A DNA stretch of 64,000 bases from Streptomyces sp. HD (GTDB lineage: Bacteria; Actinomycetota; Actinomycetes; Streptomycetales; Streptomycetaceae): positions 330,189 to 394,188 of the forward strand of contig NZ_JAQMYP010000001.1 in assembly GCF_028369295.1 (NCBI RefSeq), written 5' to 3'. Made by a program: the position numbers and the translations under genes. Below the pieces are notes generated by a model. The model saw nothing but the letters and a program-made list of their open reading frames with translations. It did not search any database and was not told where the DNA came from. Positions 1 to 7,718 of this stretch are shown here, piece after piece (positions within the stretch are counted from its first letter, which is position 1; every line of letters starts with the position of its first letter).

Positions 1-126
1 CCAGCTCGCAGCCTGGGTCGCGCTCTCGTGGGCGTCCTGGATCGAGGGGACCGACGGCGTCTGACTCTCCGAGGGAGACGGTGACGGCGTGGAACCGACG
101 GCCAGTAGGACGGCGGGCAGGGACAC
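1..126 (-). CDS. N-terminus of probable mechanosensitive-channel family protein (cut by window edge)
   Basis: The reverse strand reads open from a GTG at 126 to the window edge, giving 42 residues. They begin with a short hydrophobic stretch (LPAVLLAV), followed by a Ser/Pro-rich linker and then SIQDAHESATQAASW. A GGAGG sits 8 nt before the GTG, which decides the start over an in-frame GTG at 159. From memory, Streptomyces small-conductance mechanosensitive channel (MscS-like) proteins begin with this kind of low-complexity segment followed by a QDA-ESAT helix before the first membrane span. The channel domain itself lies outside the window, so the family call is an inference. Confidence 0.5.
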   Translation of the reverse strand, partial: MSLPAVLLAVGSTPSPSPSESQTPSVPSIQDAHESATQAASW

Positions 127-280
127 GGCGGGTACCTCCAGTGCAGCGGCCCGCCCCACCGGCAGATGGTCAAGGGCGGTCAAGGTCACGAAAAGGTCAC
201 CGGCGGGGCAGGCTCACCACACTATCGGGGCACGGTGTGTGGATCGTTGCCATGTTCGAGGGAGGAAACGTGCCCACCCG

Positions 281-325
281 GGGATGAACTGGTGGGATGA
301 ACCGTTCGTCATCCGGGGGATGAAT
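281..325 (-). repeat. Three GTTCATCCC-like repeats in the 127-453 intergenic region
   Basis: On the reverse strand GTTCATCCC occurs at 294-302 and 281-289, and ATTCATCCC at 317-325. The half sites resemble PhoP (PHO box) units, but the spacing is 13 and 23 nt rather than 11, so a regulator cannot be assigned. They lie upstream of the edge gene and of the HNH gene. Nothing else is evident in the 327-nt gap from 127 to 453. Confidence 0.25.
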
Positions 326-453
326 CAGATGTGGTCGAAAACACTCCCAGCCCGTTACCGGGACATGGTGGCGCTTTCACCAGGCAAGAGGGGAGACTGA
401 CTACAGATCGTCCCGGCGCGAGCCACGCGCCGCCGACGCCCAAGGAGGCATCC

Positions 454-990
454 GTGCCGCATGTCCTGGTCCTCAACGCGTCGTACGAGCCTCTTGGCGT
501 CGTACCGCTCCGCCGCGCGCTCGTCCTCGTCCTGGAGAACAAGGCCGTATGCCTTGAAGAGTCCGGCGCCTTCCTGCACAGCGCAACCGTCACAGTCCCC
601 GCACCCAGCGTGGTCCGGCTCAAGCGATTCGTCCGGGTTCCCTATCGGGGGCCCGTTCCTCTTACCCGCAGGGCGCTCTTCGCGCGCGACGGGGGCCGGT
701 GCATGTACTGCGGTGGCGTCGCAACCAGCGTCGACCATGTCATTCCGCGCAGCCGCGGGGGCAAACACGTCTGGGACAACGTGGTGGCGTCCTGCCGCCG
801 CTGCAACCACGTGAAGGCCGACCGACACCTGTTCGAAATCGGCTGGCGGCTGCGCCACAAACCCGCTCCACCCACCGGTCTGGCCTGGCGCATCATCGGC
901 ACCGGGCATAGGGACCCGCGCTGGATGCCGTACTTGCAACCGTACGGCGCGGACGACGCCTTGGCCCGGATCGACGGCATTTCTGCCTGA
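454..990 (+). CDS. HNH endonuclease
   Basis: This 178-residue protein starts at GTG 454, which is 6 nt after a strong AAGGAGG; longer in-frame starts lack such a site. The N-terminal half (VLVLNASYEPLGVVPLRRAL) is typical of the small actinobacterial HNH proteins. The C-terminal half carries the zinc/HNH core: CMYC, then VDHVIPRSRGG, a WDN, and CRRCN. The conserved His-Asn-His/Cys ligands are all present, so the domain looks intact. The family acts as a metal-dependent nicking or cleaving nuclease; the cellular role of this chromosomal type is not established. It stands alone and is convergent with the ABC permease gene. Confidence 0.9.
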   Translation: MPHVLVLNASYEPLGVVPLRRALVLVLENKAVCLEESGAFLHSATVTVPAPSVVRLKRFVRVPYRGPVPLTRRALFARDGGRCMYCGGVATSVDHVIPRSRGGKHVWDNVVASCRRCNHVKADRHLFEIGWRLRHKPAPPTGLAWRIIGTGHRDPRWMPYLQPYGADDALARIDGISA

Positions 991-1004
991 CGACCCGGGC
1001 TTTC

Positions 1005-1057
1005 GCATACCTGGCGTACGCCTGCGCCATGTGCGCGCACGCGCACGCCGGGTATGC
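1005..1057. terminator. Bidirectional hairpin between convergent HNH and permease genes
   Basis: GCATACCTGGCG at 1005-1016 pairs with CGCCGGGTATGC at 1046-1057, a 12-bp stem with one G-T pair, and the loop contains a further GC-rich hairpin. It lies just after the HNH stop and 66 nt beyond the permease stop, so it can terminate both. Confidence 0.55.
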
Positions 1058-1122
1058 GGCGATCCGGCCCCGAGGGTCCCCCGTGCCCCCGGGGTCGGAC
1101 GGTTGCGGCCGTACGGCCGTGC

Positions 1123-2469
1123 TCACACGTACCGCAGCTCCGCCGGCCGCACCGACCGCCGCAGCAACGGCAGTGACGTGGCCGCGGCCAGCAGGCAGGC
1201 GGCGTAGACGACCACCGGAACCAGCACCGGCACCAGCGGCACGGGCCCGACCGGGTCGTCGATCAACTTGGCCCAGCCCACGTAGATTGCCGTCCCGCCC
1301 GCGCCCGCGAGCAGCACCGCCGGTGCGAGCGGCAGCGCGGTCTCCAGGAGCAGCGCCCGGCCGAGCACGCTCTGCGGCACTCCGGCCGCTGCCTGCGCGG
1401 CGAGCCCCCGGCGGCGGGTGGCCAGCGACTCGGCGGTGCCCACGGCCAGGGCCGACAGGGTCAGCACCAGGGCGACGAGGACAGCGGCGCCGGAGAGGCT
1501 GAGACCGGTGGTGTAGTACGACCTGTTCTCCGCCAGGTGGTCGGTGTGGTCCACGACGTGCAGCAGTACCAGGCGGATGCCGGCGAACGCTGTGCCCACG
1601 ACCGTCACCAGCAGCACCGCCGCATGCGTACGGGCCGTCGCCCACGGGTCGTCGCGCAGCCGCTCCGCCGCGATGAGCAGGGCCGGCCGCCGGGCGCGGG
1701 AGGCGAGCGCGGTGCCCAGCCGCCGGGACGACCAGCCCGCCAGCCATACGGCTGATACGCCGATCAGCAGAGACACCGCGAACACCGTCAGCGGGCCGAG
1801 AGCGAGGGGGAGGGGGTCGCCGAAGTGCATGGTCAGAACGACGCACACGGCCAGCACCGCGAGCAGCACCGTCACCGCCAGGAACGCCCGCCCCGGACCC
1901 CGCGTCGACCGCACCCGCCGTACCCAGCCCAGCGGAGAGGCGACGACCCGGCGCAGCGACAGCGCGCTCACGGCCGCGCCCAGCACCGGGACGGCCACGG
2001 CGACCAGGGCGATGCCGAGCCATGCCAGGGGCTCGGGGTGCTGCCACAGGCGCAGCAGGAGCAGGACGGCGAAGACCGTGGCCACCGACGAACCGGCCAG
2101 GCAGGCCAGCCCCGCCTCCAGAGCTGCGATCCGCCGGACCTGACGGGGCGTGGCCCCCGCGAGCCGCAGCGCAGCAACTCGACGGTCGCGGTGCACTGCC
2201 CCCACACGGGCGCACTGCCCGAGGAACCCGAGCACCGGGACCAGTAGCAGCAACAGCGCGATGATCACGCCCTGCCGGTCACGGGAGTGATCGAGCAGTC
2301 CGGCGCCGACGGACACGGAATACTGCCCGTCGATCGAGGTGATCACGGCGACCGCCAGCCCGATGCCGGTCGCGAGCGCGGCCCCGAACGCCGTGAGCGT
2401 CACCCGCCACCACTCACGCCGGTCGGAACCCCGGGTGAGCAGCCAGGCCAGCCGAAGGTCGGCTCTCAT
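1123..2469 (-). CDS. ABC transporter permease, FtsX/MacB-like
   Basis: This 448-residue protein starts at ATG 2469 with GGAGGTGA 6 nt upstream. It opens with MRADLRLAWLLTRGS and shows the usual FtsX-type layout: a first membrane span near residues 25-45, a cluster of spans in the middle, and a C-terminal FtsX domain ending in RRSVRPAELRYV. It should pair with the ATPase encoded just upstream to form an exporter or mechanotransmission-type complex in the plasma membrane. Its ATG overlaps the stop of a 46-codon micro-ORF (ATGA), so translation is probably coupled. The substrate is unknown; control by the PadR regulator at the head of the operon suggests a toxic or antimicrobial compound. Confidence 0.9.
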   Translation of the reverse strand: MRADLRLAWLLTRGSDRREWWRVTLTAFGAALATGIGLAVAVITSIDGQYSVSVGAGLLDHSRDRQGVIIALLLLLVPVLGFLGQCARVGAVHRDRRVAALRLAGATPRQVRRIAALEAGLACLAGSSVATVFAVLLLLRLWQHPEPLAWLGIALVAVAVPVLGAAVSALSLRRVVASPLGWVRRVRSTRGPGRAFLAVTVLLAVLAVCVVLTMHFGDPLPLALGPLTVFAVSLLIGVSAVWLAGWSSRRLGTALASRARRPALLIAAERLRDDPWATARTHAAVLLVTVVGTAFAGIRLVLLHVVDHTDHLAENRSYYTTGLSLSGAAVLVALVLTLSALAVGTAESLATRRRGLAAQAAAGVPQSVLGRALLLETALPLAPAVLLAGAGGTAIYVGWAKLIDDPVGPVPLVPVLVPVVVYAACLLAAATSLPLLRRSVRPAELRYV

Positions 2470-2606
2470 ACGGTCACCTCCGGGGAGGCCGCGGTGGTGC
2501 CGGTGAGCCGGCGGCCGGGCCTCATGGCGTGGGCGGCGTGGGCCCCGTGGGCCGGCATCGCGACCCGGGCTGCGATGCCCCGGGCGCCGCAGGACTCGTT
2601 CCTCAT
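2466..2606 (-). CDS. 46-codon micro-ORF linking ATPase and permease genes
   Basis: The 136-nt gap between the ATPase and permease genes is exactly filled by a 46-residue frame. Its ATG (2606) overlaps the ATPase stop and its stop overlaps the permease ATG, both as ATGA. The peptide begins MRNESCGARGIAARVAMPAH and has no recognisable domain or membrane span. Either it is a genuine small protein of the transporter operon, or it is a translated spacer that carries ribosomes to the permease. A GGGGG tract lies just upstream. I do not recognise a homologue. Confidence 0.45.
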   Translation of the reverse strand: MRNESCGARGIAARVAMPAHGAHAAHAMRPGRRLTGTTAASPEVTV

Positions 2607-3343
2607 ACCGCCACCCCCAGCGGCGCCACGGCCCCGTCGGCCATCCGCACCTCACGGTCCGCATACGCCGCCACCTGCGCGTCATGCGTGATCAGCAGTA
2701 CGGCCGTGCCCGACTCGCGGGCCGTGTGCACCAGGGACGTCATGACCTGCTCGCTCGCCAGCGAGTCCAGCGCCCCCGTCGGCTCGTCGGCGAAGACGAC
2801 CTTCGGGCCGGTGACCAGGGCCCGGGCCAGTGCCACCCGCTGGGCCTGGCCGCCGCTCAGCTCGCCGGGCCGCAGCGCCTCCTGCCCGCGCACCCCGAAC
2901 CGCTCCAGCCACTCGCCGGCCGCCGCCTGCGCCTCCTGACGGCGGGTGCCCGCGAGGAGCAGGGGCAGTGCCACGTTGTCGACGGCCGTCAGCTCGGGGA
3001 TCAGCTGTCCGAACTGGAACACCACACCGAACTCCGTACGCCGCAGCTCGCTCAGCCGCTTCTCGGGCAGCCGATCCAGCCGCTCCCCGCCGTCCCCGCC
3101 GTATGTCACCGAGCCGCTGTCCGGGCGGACGATCCCGGAGAGGCAGTGCAGCAGCGTGGACTTCCCGCTGCCGCTCGCGCCGGTGACCGCGAGGATCTCG
3201 CCGGCGCCCAGCTCGACGCCGGCGCCGCGCAGCGCCTGCGTCCTGCCGTGCGCCTTGACGAGGTCACGGGCCGTCAGCAGCGGCACCGCGGCTCCCTCCT
3301 CGCCGCTCGTACTGCTCCCCCTTGGGCGCTCTTTGTCGCTCAT
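2603..3343 (-). CDS. ABC transporter ATP-binding protein (MacB/LolD type)
   Basis: This 246-residue nucleotide-binding subunit shows Walker A (GASGSGKST), the Q-loop in FQFGQL, the signature LSGGQAQR and Walker B (VVFADEPTGALDS), followed by the H-loop LLITHD. The layout matches the MacB/LolD/FtsE class that partners FtsX-type permeases, in line with the permease two genes downstream. ATG 3343 overlaps the PadR stop (ATGA). The first about 18 residues are a hydrophilic leader, and an internal GTG before PLLTARDLV could also serve as a start. Confidence 0.92.
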   Translation of the reverse strand: MSDKERPRGSSTSGEEGAAVPLLTARDLVKAHGRTQALRGAGVELGAGEILAVTGASGSGKSTLLHCLSGIVRPDSGSVTYGGDGGERLDRLPEKRLSELRRTEFGVVFQFGQLIPELTAVDNVALPLLLAGTRRQEAQAAAGEWLERFGVRGQEALRPGELSGGQAQRVALARALVTGPKVVFADEPTGALDSLASEQVMTSLVHTARESGTAVLLITHDAQVAAYADREVRMADGAVAPLGVAV

Positions 3344-3873
3344 ACGGCGTCGACCTCCGCGGTCAGGGTGGTGAGCCGGGCCGCCGTGGTCGTCATCCAA
3401 CGGAGGTCGGCGTCGAGGTGGTTGAGGGCGTAGTCCGCCGAGAGCACCGTCGCGAGATCGGCGCCCTGCGCGGTCTTGAGCGCCGTGAGCTCCCGCATCC
3501 GCTCCATGTGGGCGGCGCGCTGGGCGCGCAGATAGGCCTCCGGGTCGCCGCCGGACAGGATCGAGACGACGACCTTGGCGAAGATCTCGTTCGTCACGAA
3601 CGGCGCGGGCGGCGCGATCTCCCCGGCCCACCGGGCCAGTTCACGCGTCCCGTCCTCCGTCGAGCGGTACATCGTCCGCTCCGGTCCGCCGTCCGAGTCA
3701 ATGCCCTCGACCTCGGCCTGACCGTCGCGGACCAGGCGCTGCAACGTCGTGTAGACCTGCCCGTAGGCCAGCGGACGGGCCTGCGGGAAACGTTCGTCGT
3801 GGCGTCGCTTGAGGTCGTAGCCATGGCTCGGCCCCCCGGCGAGCAGCCCCAACAGGATGTGGCGGGTGCTCAT
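3340..3873 (-). CDS. PadR-family transcriptional regulator
   Basis: The protein is 177 residues from ATG 3873. The N-terminal winged helix is clear: MSTRHILLGLLAGGPSHGYD, then YGQVYTTLQRLVRDG. A C-terminal helical dimerisation arm follows (residues about 85-177), the arrangement of full-length PadR proteins of the Vir/AphA-like group. It heads the operon with the ABC exporter genes and shares a stop/start overlap with the ATPase. An upstream ATG (3882) is possible, but the promoter predicted at 3881-3910 would start transcription close to 3873, suggesting a leaderless message. Autoregulation is likely because a palindrome lies in the promoter spacer. Confidence 0.9.
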   Translation of the reverse strand: MSTRHILLGLLAGGPSHGYDLKRRHDERFPQARPLAYGQVYTTLQRLVRDGQAEVEGIDSDGGPERTMYRSTEDGTRELARWAGEIAPPAPFVTNEIFAKVVVSILSGGDPEAYLRAQRAAHMERMRELTALKTAQGADLATVLSADYALNHLDADLRWMTTTAARLTTLTAEVDAV

Positions 3874-3880
3874 GCCGATC

Positions 3881-3910
3881 ATTATGCACTGAGTACATGT
3901 ACTGAGTGAA
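3881..3910 (-). promoter_or_regulatory. Promoter with spacer palindrome, probable PadR operator
   Basis: On the reverse strand TTCACT (3905-3910) and CATAAT (3881-3886) are separated by 18 nt. The spacer holds the perfect palindrome AGTACATGTACT (3892-3903), flanked by matching CACT and AGTG. A repressor bound there would block the polymerase. The -10 hexamer is only about 7 nt from the PadR ATG. Confidence 0.65.
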
Positions 3911-3923
3911 TAGTGGTCGGCGG

Positions 3924-3951
3924 TCGGTGATCGGTGATCGGTGATCGGTGA
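3924..3951. repeat. Four tandem copies of TCGGTGA
   Basis: A perfect 7-nt unit is repeated four times just upstream of the PadR promoter, in the gap before the small PLTSE protein gene. It could be a slippage-prone tract or a site array. The remaining part of the gap to 4083 shows no other clear structure apart from the ribosome site of the next gene. Confidence 0.6.
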
Positions 3952-4083
3952 GAAGGGCTCAGGACGGCTGTCGACCGGAAGGAATGTGACTAGAGGCACG
4001 TTGTTCCTCTCTGTACGTCTGCCATCGCGCCCGCTGGGTAGGGCTGCGATAACCGCGATGCCGTACTCGACAAGGAGGCTCCC

Positions 4084-4332
4084 GTGGCCACTGCATCGGC
4101 CCTGTCCAAACCTGAGGCGCTCATCGAGCCGGAGATGCACGCCTGCGTCTTCAGCGCCGAGGGCGCCTGCTTCGAAGCCCCCCTCACCAGCGAACCACCC
4201 CTCCCCGACGCCGAGCCCCTCACCAGCGAGCCACCGCTCGCCGACGCCGCGCCACTGACCAGTGAGGCAGCGGCCTGGGATACGGGTATGGACACCGGTA
4301 TGGACATGGACCTGGATTACCCGAGGCCGTAG
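4084..4332 (+). CDS. 82-residue PLTSE-repeat protein upstream of malQ
   Basis: The gene starts at GTG 4084, 5 nt after AAGGAGG. The N-terminal part (residues 1-32) holds two cysteines, in HACVFS and GACFEAP. It is followed by three PLTSE units separated by PPLPDAE and PPLADAA, then an acidic Met/Asp tail (DTGMDTGMDMDLDYPRP). There is no signal peptide or membrane span. The TAG stop is directly followed by the ATG of malQ with no intervening base, so co-translation is probable. I do not recognise the family. The leader-plus-repeat organisation recalls ribosomally made peptide precursors, but no maturation enzyme is nearby. Confidence 0.75.
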   Translation: MATASALSKPEALIEPEMHACVFSAEGACFEAPLTSEPPLPDAEPLTSEPPLADAAPLTSEAAAWDTGMDTGMDMDLDYPRP

Positions 4333-6438
4333 ATGACAGCTGAGCGGTCGGCCGAAGCCCCTGCCGAGGAACTGTCCCGGCTCGCCGAGCTGCACGGCGT
4401 CGCCACCTCCTACCAGCCGTCCGCCGACCGCACGGTCACGGCCTCCGCCACCGCCCTCACGCTCGCCCTGGCCGCCCTCGACGTCGACACGAGCACGCCC
4501 GGAGCCGTCCGCGCCGCCCTCACCGGGCGGGAGCGGGAACTGCGCGAACGGCTGCTGCCGCCGACGGTGGTGTGCTGGAGCGGCGCCGAACCCGAGGCCC
4601 TGGCCGCGCTGCCGTCCGGCACCCGGCTGCTCGTCGAGACCGAACAGGGCGAATCCCGCACCACCGCCGGCCAACTCCCGCCCGGCGTCCACCGCCTCAC
4701 GGCGACCGCCCCCGACGGCCGTAGCGCGACCAGCCACCTGGTCGTCGCCCCGCCCCGCCTGCCCACACCCCCCGGACGCTCCTACGGCCTCCTCGTCCAG
4801 CTCTACTCCCTGCTCTCCCGCCGCTCCTGGGGCATGGGCGACCTGGGCGACCTCGCCGAACTCGCCGAATGGGCCGGACGGGCGCTCGGCGCCGGATTCG
4901 TGCAGGTCAACCCGCTGCACGCGGCCGTACCCGGAGCCCCGACCGACCCCTCCCCGTACCGCCCGTCCTCCCGCCGCTTCCCCGACCCCGTGCACCTGCG
5001 GGTCGAGGACGTCCCCGAGTTCGCGTACGTCGAGGACCAGGAGCGCGTCCGGGGCCTGTCGGCACGGGCCGGGCTGCTGCGGGAAGCGGTGCTGGCGAAG
5101 GGCGCTTTGATCGACCGCGACGCGGTGTGGGAGGCCAAGCGCGAGGCACTGGAGCTGGTGCGCGAGGTACCCCTCGGTCCCGGGCGACGCGCCGCGTACG
5201 TCGACTTCCTCGCGCGGGAGGGGGAGGCGCTGGAGGACCACGCCACCTGGTACGCGCTGGCCGAGGTGCACGGCTCCGACTGGCAGCGCTGGCCGGAGGG
5301 GCTACGGGACCCGCGATCACCCGAAACCGCCCGCGCGCGGGGCGAGTTGATGGACCGGGTCGACTTCCACTGCCGCCTCGCCTGGCTCACCGACACCCAG
5401 CTCACCGCCGTCCAGCGGGTCGCGCGGGAGGCGGGCATGCCGGTCGGGATCGTGCACGATCTCGCGGTCGGGGTGCATCCCGGGGGCGCGGACGCCTGGG
5501 CGCAACAGGCGTACTTCGCGGCCGGCATGTCGGTGGGCGCCCCGCCGGACGCCTTCAACGCGCGCGGCCAGGACTGGGGGCTGCCGCCCTGGCGCCCGGA
5601 CCGGCTGGCCGAGTCGGGCTACGAGCCGTACCGCCGCCTGCTCCAGGCGTTGTTCCGATACGCCGGCGCCCTGCGCATCGACCACGTCATGGGGCTGTTC
5701 CGGCTGTGGTGGGTGCCGCAGGGGCACGCGCCGACGGAGGGGGCATACGTCCGTTACGACGCCGAGGCCATGCTCGCGATCCTGGTGCTGGAGGCCTCCC
5801 GGGCCGGGGCGGTGGTGATCGGGGAGGACCTCGGCACCGTGGAGCCGGGCGTGCGCGAGGCACTGCGCTCCCGGGGTGTCCTCGGCACCTCGGTGCTGTG
5901 GTTCGAACGGGACTGGGACGGCGACGGCCGCCCCCTGCCGCCGGAGTCCTGGCGCGCCGACTGCCTCGCCACCGCCACCACCCACGACCTGCCGCCCACC
6001 GCGGCCCGCCTCACCGGCGAACACGTCGAACTCCGCGACGGTCTGGGCCTGTTGACCCGCCCCCTGGAACAGGAGCGGGCGGAGGCGGCGGCGGACACGG
6101 GGGAGTGGCTGGAGCTGCTCTCCCGCCTCGGCCTGTCACGGGGTGCGTGGGGCGGGCACTGCGCGTCGGAGGAGGAGGCCGAGATCCAGGCCGTCCACCG
6201 CTTCCTGCTGCGCACCCCGGCCCGCATGGTCGGCGTCTGGCTCCCGGACGGCGTCGGCGACCGCCGCCCGCAGAACCTGCCGGGGACATGGGACCAGTAC
6301 CCGAACTGGCGGCTGCCCGTCGCCGACGCGGAGGGACGGGCGGTGACGTTGGAGGAACTGGCGGCTTCGCCCAGGGTGCGGGCGTTGGTGGAGGTGCTGC
6401 GGGAGGAGAGCCGGCGGGGGGATGCCTCGCGGGAGTGA
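4333..6438 (+). CDS. malQ: 4-alpha-glucanotransferase (amylomaltase)
   Basis: This 701-residue GH77 enzyme transfers alpha-1,4-glucan segments between maltodextrins in the cytoplasm, in glycogen/maltose metabolism. The N-terminal about 150 residues form the actinobacterial extension. The catalytic barrel follows with SRRSWGMGDLGDL and PSPYRPSSRRFPDP. The expected catalytic acids are visible: the nucleophile Asp in RIDHVMG (residue 450), the acid/base Glu in VIGEDLG (498) and the transition-state Asp in THDLPP (552). Its ATG touches the stop of the preceding small gene, so it has no separate ribosome site beyond that of its partner. Confidence 0.95.
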   Translation: MTAERSAEAPAEELSRLAELHGVATSYQPSADRTVTASATALTLALAALDVDTSTPGAVRAALTGRERELRERLLPPTVVCWSGAEPEALAALPSGTRLLVETEQGESRTTAGQLPPGVHRLTATAPDGRSATSHLVVAPPRLPTPPGRSYGLLVQLYSLLSRRSWGMGDLGDLAELAEWAGRALGAGFVQVNPLHAAVPGAPTDPSPYRPSSRRFPDPVHLRVEDVPEFAYVEDQERVRGLSARAGLLREAVLAKGALIDRDAVWEAKREALELVREVPLGPGRRAAYVDFLAREGEALEDHATWYALAEVHGSDWQRWPEGLRDPRSPETARARGELMDRVDFHCRLAWLTDTQLTAVQRVAREAGMPVGIVHDLAVGVHPGGADAWAQQAYFAAGMSVGAPPDAFNARGQDWGLPPWRPDRLAESGYEPYRRLLQALFRYAGALRIDHVMGLFRLWWVPQGHAPTEGAYVRYDAEAMLAILVLEASRAGAVVIGEDLGTVEPGVREALRSRGVLGTSVLWFERDWDGDGRPLPPESWRADCLATATTHDLPPTAARLTGEHVELRDGLGLLTRPLEQERAEAAADTGEWLELLSRLGLSRGAWGGHCASEEEAEIQAVHRFLLRTPARMVGVWLPDGVGDRRPQNLPGTWDQYPNWRLPVADAEGRAVTLEELAASPRVRALVEVLREESRRGDASRE

Positions 6439-6594
6439 CGGTGCGCGGCGGGGAGGCGGGGTCGTGCGGGGGCGGGTGCGTGCGCTCGCCGACGGCGGCA
6501 CCGCCGGGTACGGCCGGGAGGCTCGGCGGCGGGCCGCGACGCATACGGCACCCCGGGCGCGCGGCCCCTCATGGCGTTCTGTACTTTTGGGATC

Positions 6595-6852
6595 GTGGAC
6601 AAGAAGAACGCCCTGCGCGCCGGCGCCCTGGCTGCCGGTACGACGCTGATGATGCTGCTCATGTCGTCCCCCGCGCTCGCGCTCACGCGTGACGACGGCG
6701 ACGACCCCGGTCAGGGCCTGAGCGTCATCGAGACGCTGGGCCTCTACGTCCTGGCCCCCGTTGCCCTGTTCGTGGTCATCACCGGCCTGGTGATGGTCCT
6801 CGACAGGTCCAAGTCCGAGCACCGTGTGGTGAAGCCGGGGGCCAAGGCCTGA
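6595..6852 (+). CDS. Small membrane protein, 85 residues
   Basis: The sequence begins MDKKNALRAGALAAGTTLMM, then continues to a hydrophobic stretch ending SSPALA, a likely signal peptide. A second span follows (LGLYVLAPVALFVVITGLVMVL, residues about 45-66) and a basic tail. GTG 6595 is preferred over ATG 6571 because the coding character begins there; TACTTT lies 7 nt upstream, in line with a leaderless transcript. Small secreted/membrane proteins of this shape are common in Streptomyces. Function unknown. Confidence 0.7.
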   Translation: MDKKNALRAGALAAGTTLMMLLMSSPALALTRDDGDDPGQGLSVIETLGLYVLAPVALFVVITGLVMVLDRSKSEHRVVKPGAKA

Positions 6853-6892
6853 TCCACCGCGGGCTCCCCGCCGGGCCCGCCGTGCACCGAAG

Positions 6893-6957
6893 CCGAGGGC
6901 GCTGCCCTCGCACACGTACGCGTATCCGCCGTACGTGTGCGAGGCCGGCGCCCTCGG
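6893..6957. terminator. Long hairpin between convergent small membrane protein and TetR genes
   Basis: The inner stem CTCGCACACGTACG (6907-6920) pairs perfectly with 6930-6943. An outer stem CCGAGGGCGC (6893-6902) pairs with 6948-6957, giving about 24 bp with a small internal bulge. It is placed to end transcription from both sides. Confidence 0.75.
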
Positions 6958-7006
6958 TGTGTTCCCCGGCGGGCGATGTTCCCCGGATCCCCGGCCCTCG
7001 CCGCTC

Positions 7007-7606
7007 TCACGCCGGGTACGGCGCCGTCAGATACCGCTGCACCGTCGGCGCCAGCCACGCCACGACCTCCTCGGGGGCCAGCTCCACGGCGGGCGGAAAC
7101 CGCAGCACATAGCGCGTGAGCGCCAGCCCGAGCAGCTGCGCCGACACCAGCGCGGCCCGCGCCGGGGCCTGCTCGGGGTCGGGGCACACCCGGCGGGCGA
7201 CCGGCAGCAACTGGTCCCCGAAGATGCCCCGCATGCGCTCGGCCCCGGCCTGGTTGGTCGCACCGACCCTGAGCAGGGCCGTCAGCACCTCGTTCTTCTC
7301 CCACATGGCCAGGAAGTGCGTCACGAGCGCCCGGCCGGCGTCCTCCTTGGTCAACGACGCCGGGTCCGGCAGCCGCAGATCGATGGCGACGGCCGCCGCG
7401 AACAGGCCCTCCTTGTTGCCGTAGTAGCGCATCACCATCGACGGATCGATGTTCGCGTCCTTGGCGATGGCGCGGATGGTGGCCCGCTCGTACCCGTCGG
7501 AGGCGAAGCGCTCGCGGGCGGCGTCGAGGATCGCCGTGCGGGTGGCTTCGGAGCGACGGGGTGGAGTGGGGGCCGGGTCGGGGGTGGCGGCCTTGCGCTG
7601 AGTCAT
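7007..7606 (-). CDS. TetR/AcrR-family regulator
   Basis: This 199-residue protein starts at ATG 7606. The helix-turn-helix is typical: TRTAILDAARERFASDGYER, ATIRAIAKDANIDPSMVMRY, then GNKEGLF at residues about 25-70. A C-terminal ligand domain of the type seen in TetR_C proteins follows. It is divergent from the flavin monooxygenase gene. The intervening region is tiled with 14-nt operator-like repeats that start immediately at its own start codon, so both autoregulation and control of the monooxygenase are expected. Confidence 0.92.
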   Translation of the reverse strand: MTQRKAATPDPAPTPPRRSEATRTAILDAARERFASDGYERATIRAIAKDANIDPSMVMRYYGNKEGLFAAAVAIDLRLPDPASLTKEDAGRALVTHFLAMWEKNEVLTALLRVGATNQAGAERMRGIFGDQLLPVARRVCPDPEQAPARAALVSAQLLGLALTRYVLRFPPAVELAPEEVVAWLAPTVQRYLTAPYPA

Positions 7607-7607
7607 G

Positions 7608-7691
7608 TCAACGATCGTAGGCCAACGAATGTGGGCCAACAAGTGTGGGTCAACGTATGTGGGTCAACGCATGTGGGCCAACAAGTGTTGA
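7608..7691. promoter_or_regulatory. Six contiguous 14-nt operator repeats (block 1)
   Basis: Units begin at 7608, 7622, 7636, 7650, 7664 and 7678, exactly 14 nt apart: TCAACGATCGTAGG, CCAACGAATGTGGG, CCAACAAGTGTGGG, TCAACGTATGTGGG, TCAACGCATGTGGG and CCAACAAGTGTTGA. Each contains a CAAC half site and a degenerate GTTG-like half. The last unit overlaps the -35 hexamer of the monooxygenase promoter; the first touches the TetR start codon. Confidence 0.85.
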
Positions 7692-7716
7692 CATGCTCGA
7701 CGTGCCCTCCTATCGT
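7688..7716 (+). promoter_or_regulatory. Promoter of the flavin monooxygenase gene
   Basis: A consensus TTGACA (7688-7693) is separated by 17 nt from TATCGT (7711-7716), an unusually good housekeeping promoter for this genome. It sits between the two operator blocks, so repression by the TetR protein would be tight. Confidence 0.75.
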
Positions 7717-7718
7717 TG

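Noticed and set aside
4084..4332. Lanthipeptide or lasso precursor
   Set aside because: Leader and repeat layout is suggestive, but no cyclase, dehydratase, protease or ATP-grasp gene is nearby and the Cys lie before the repeats.
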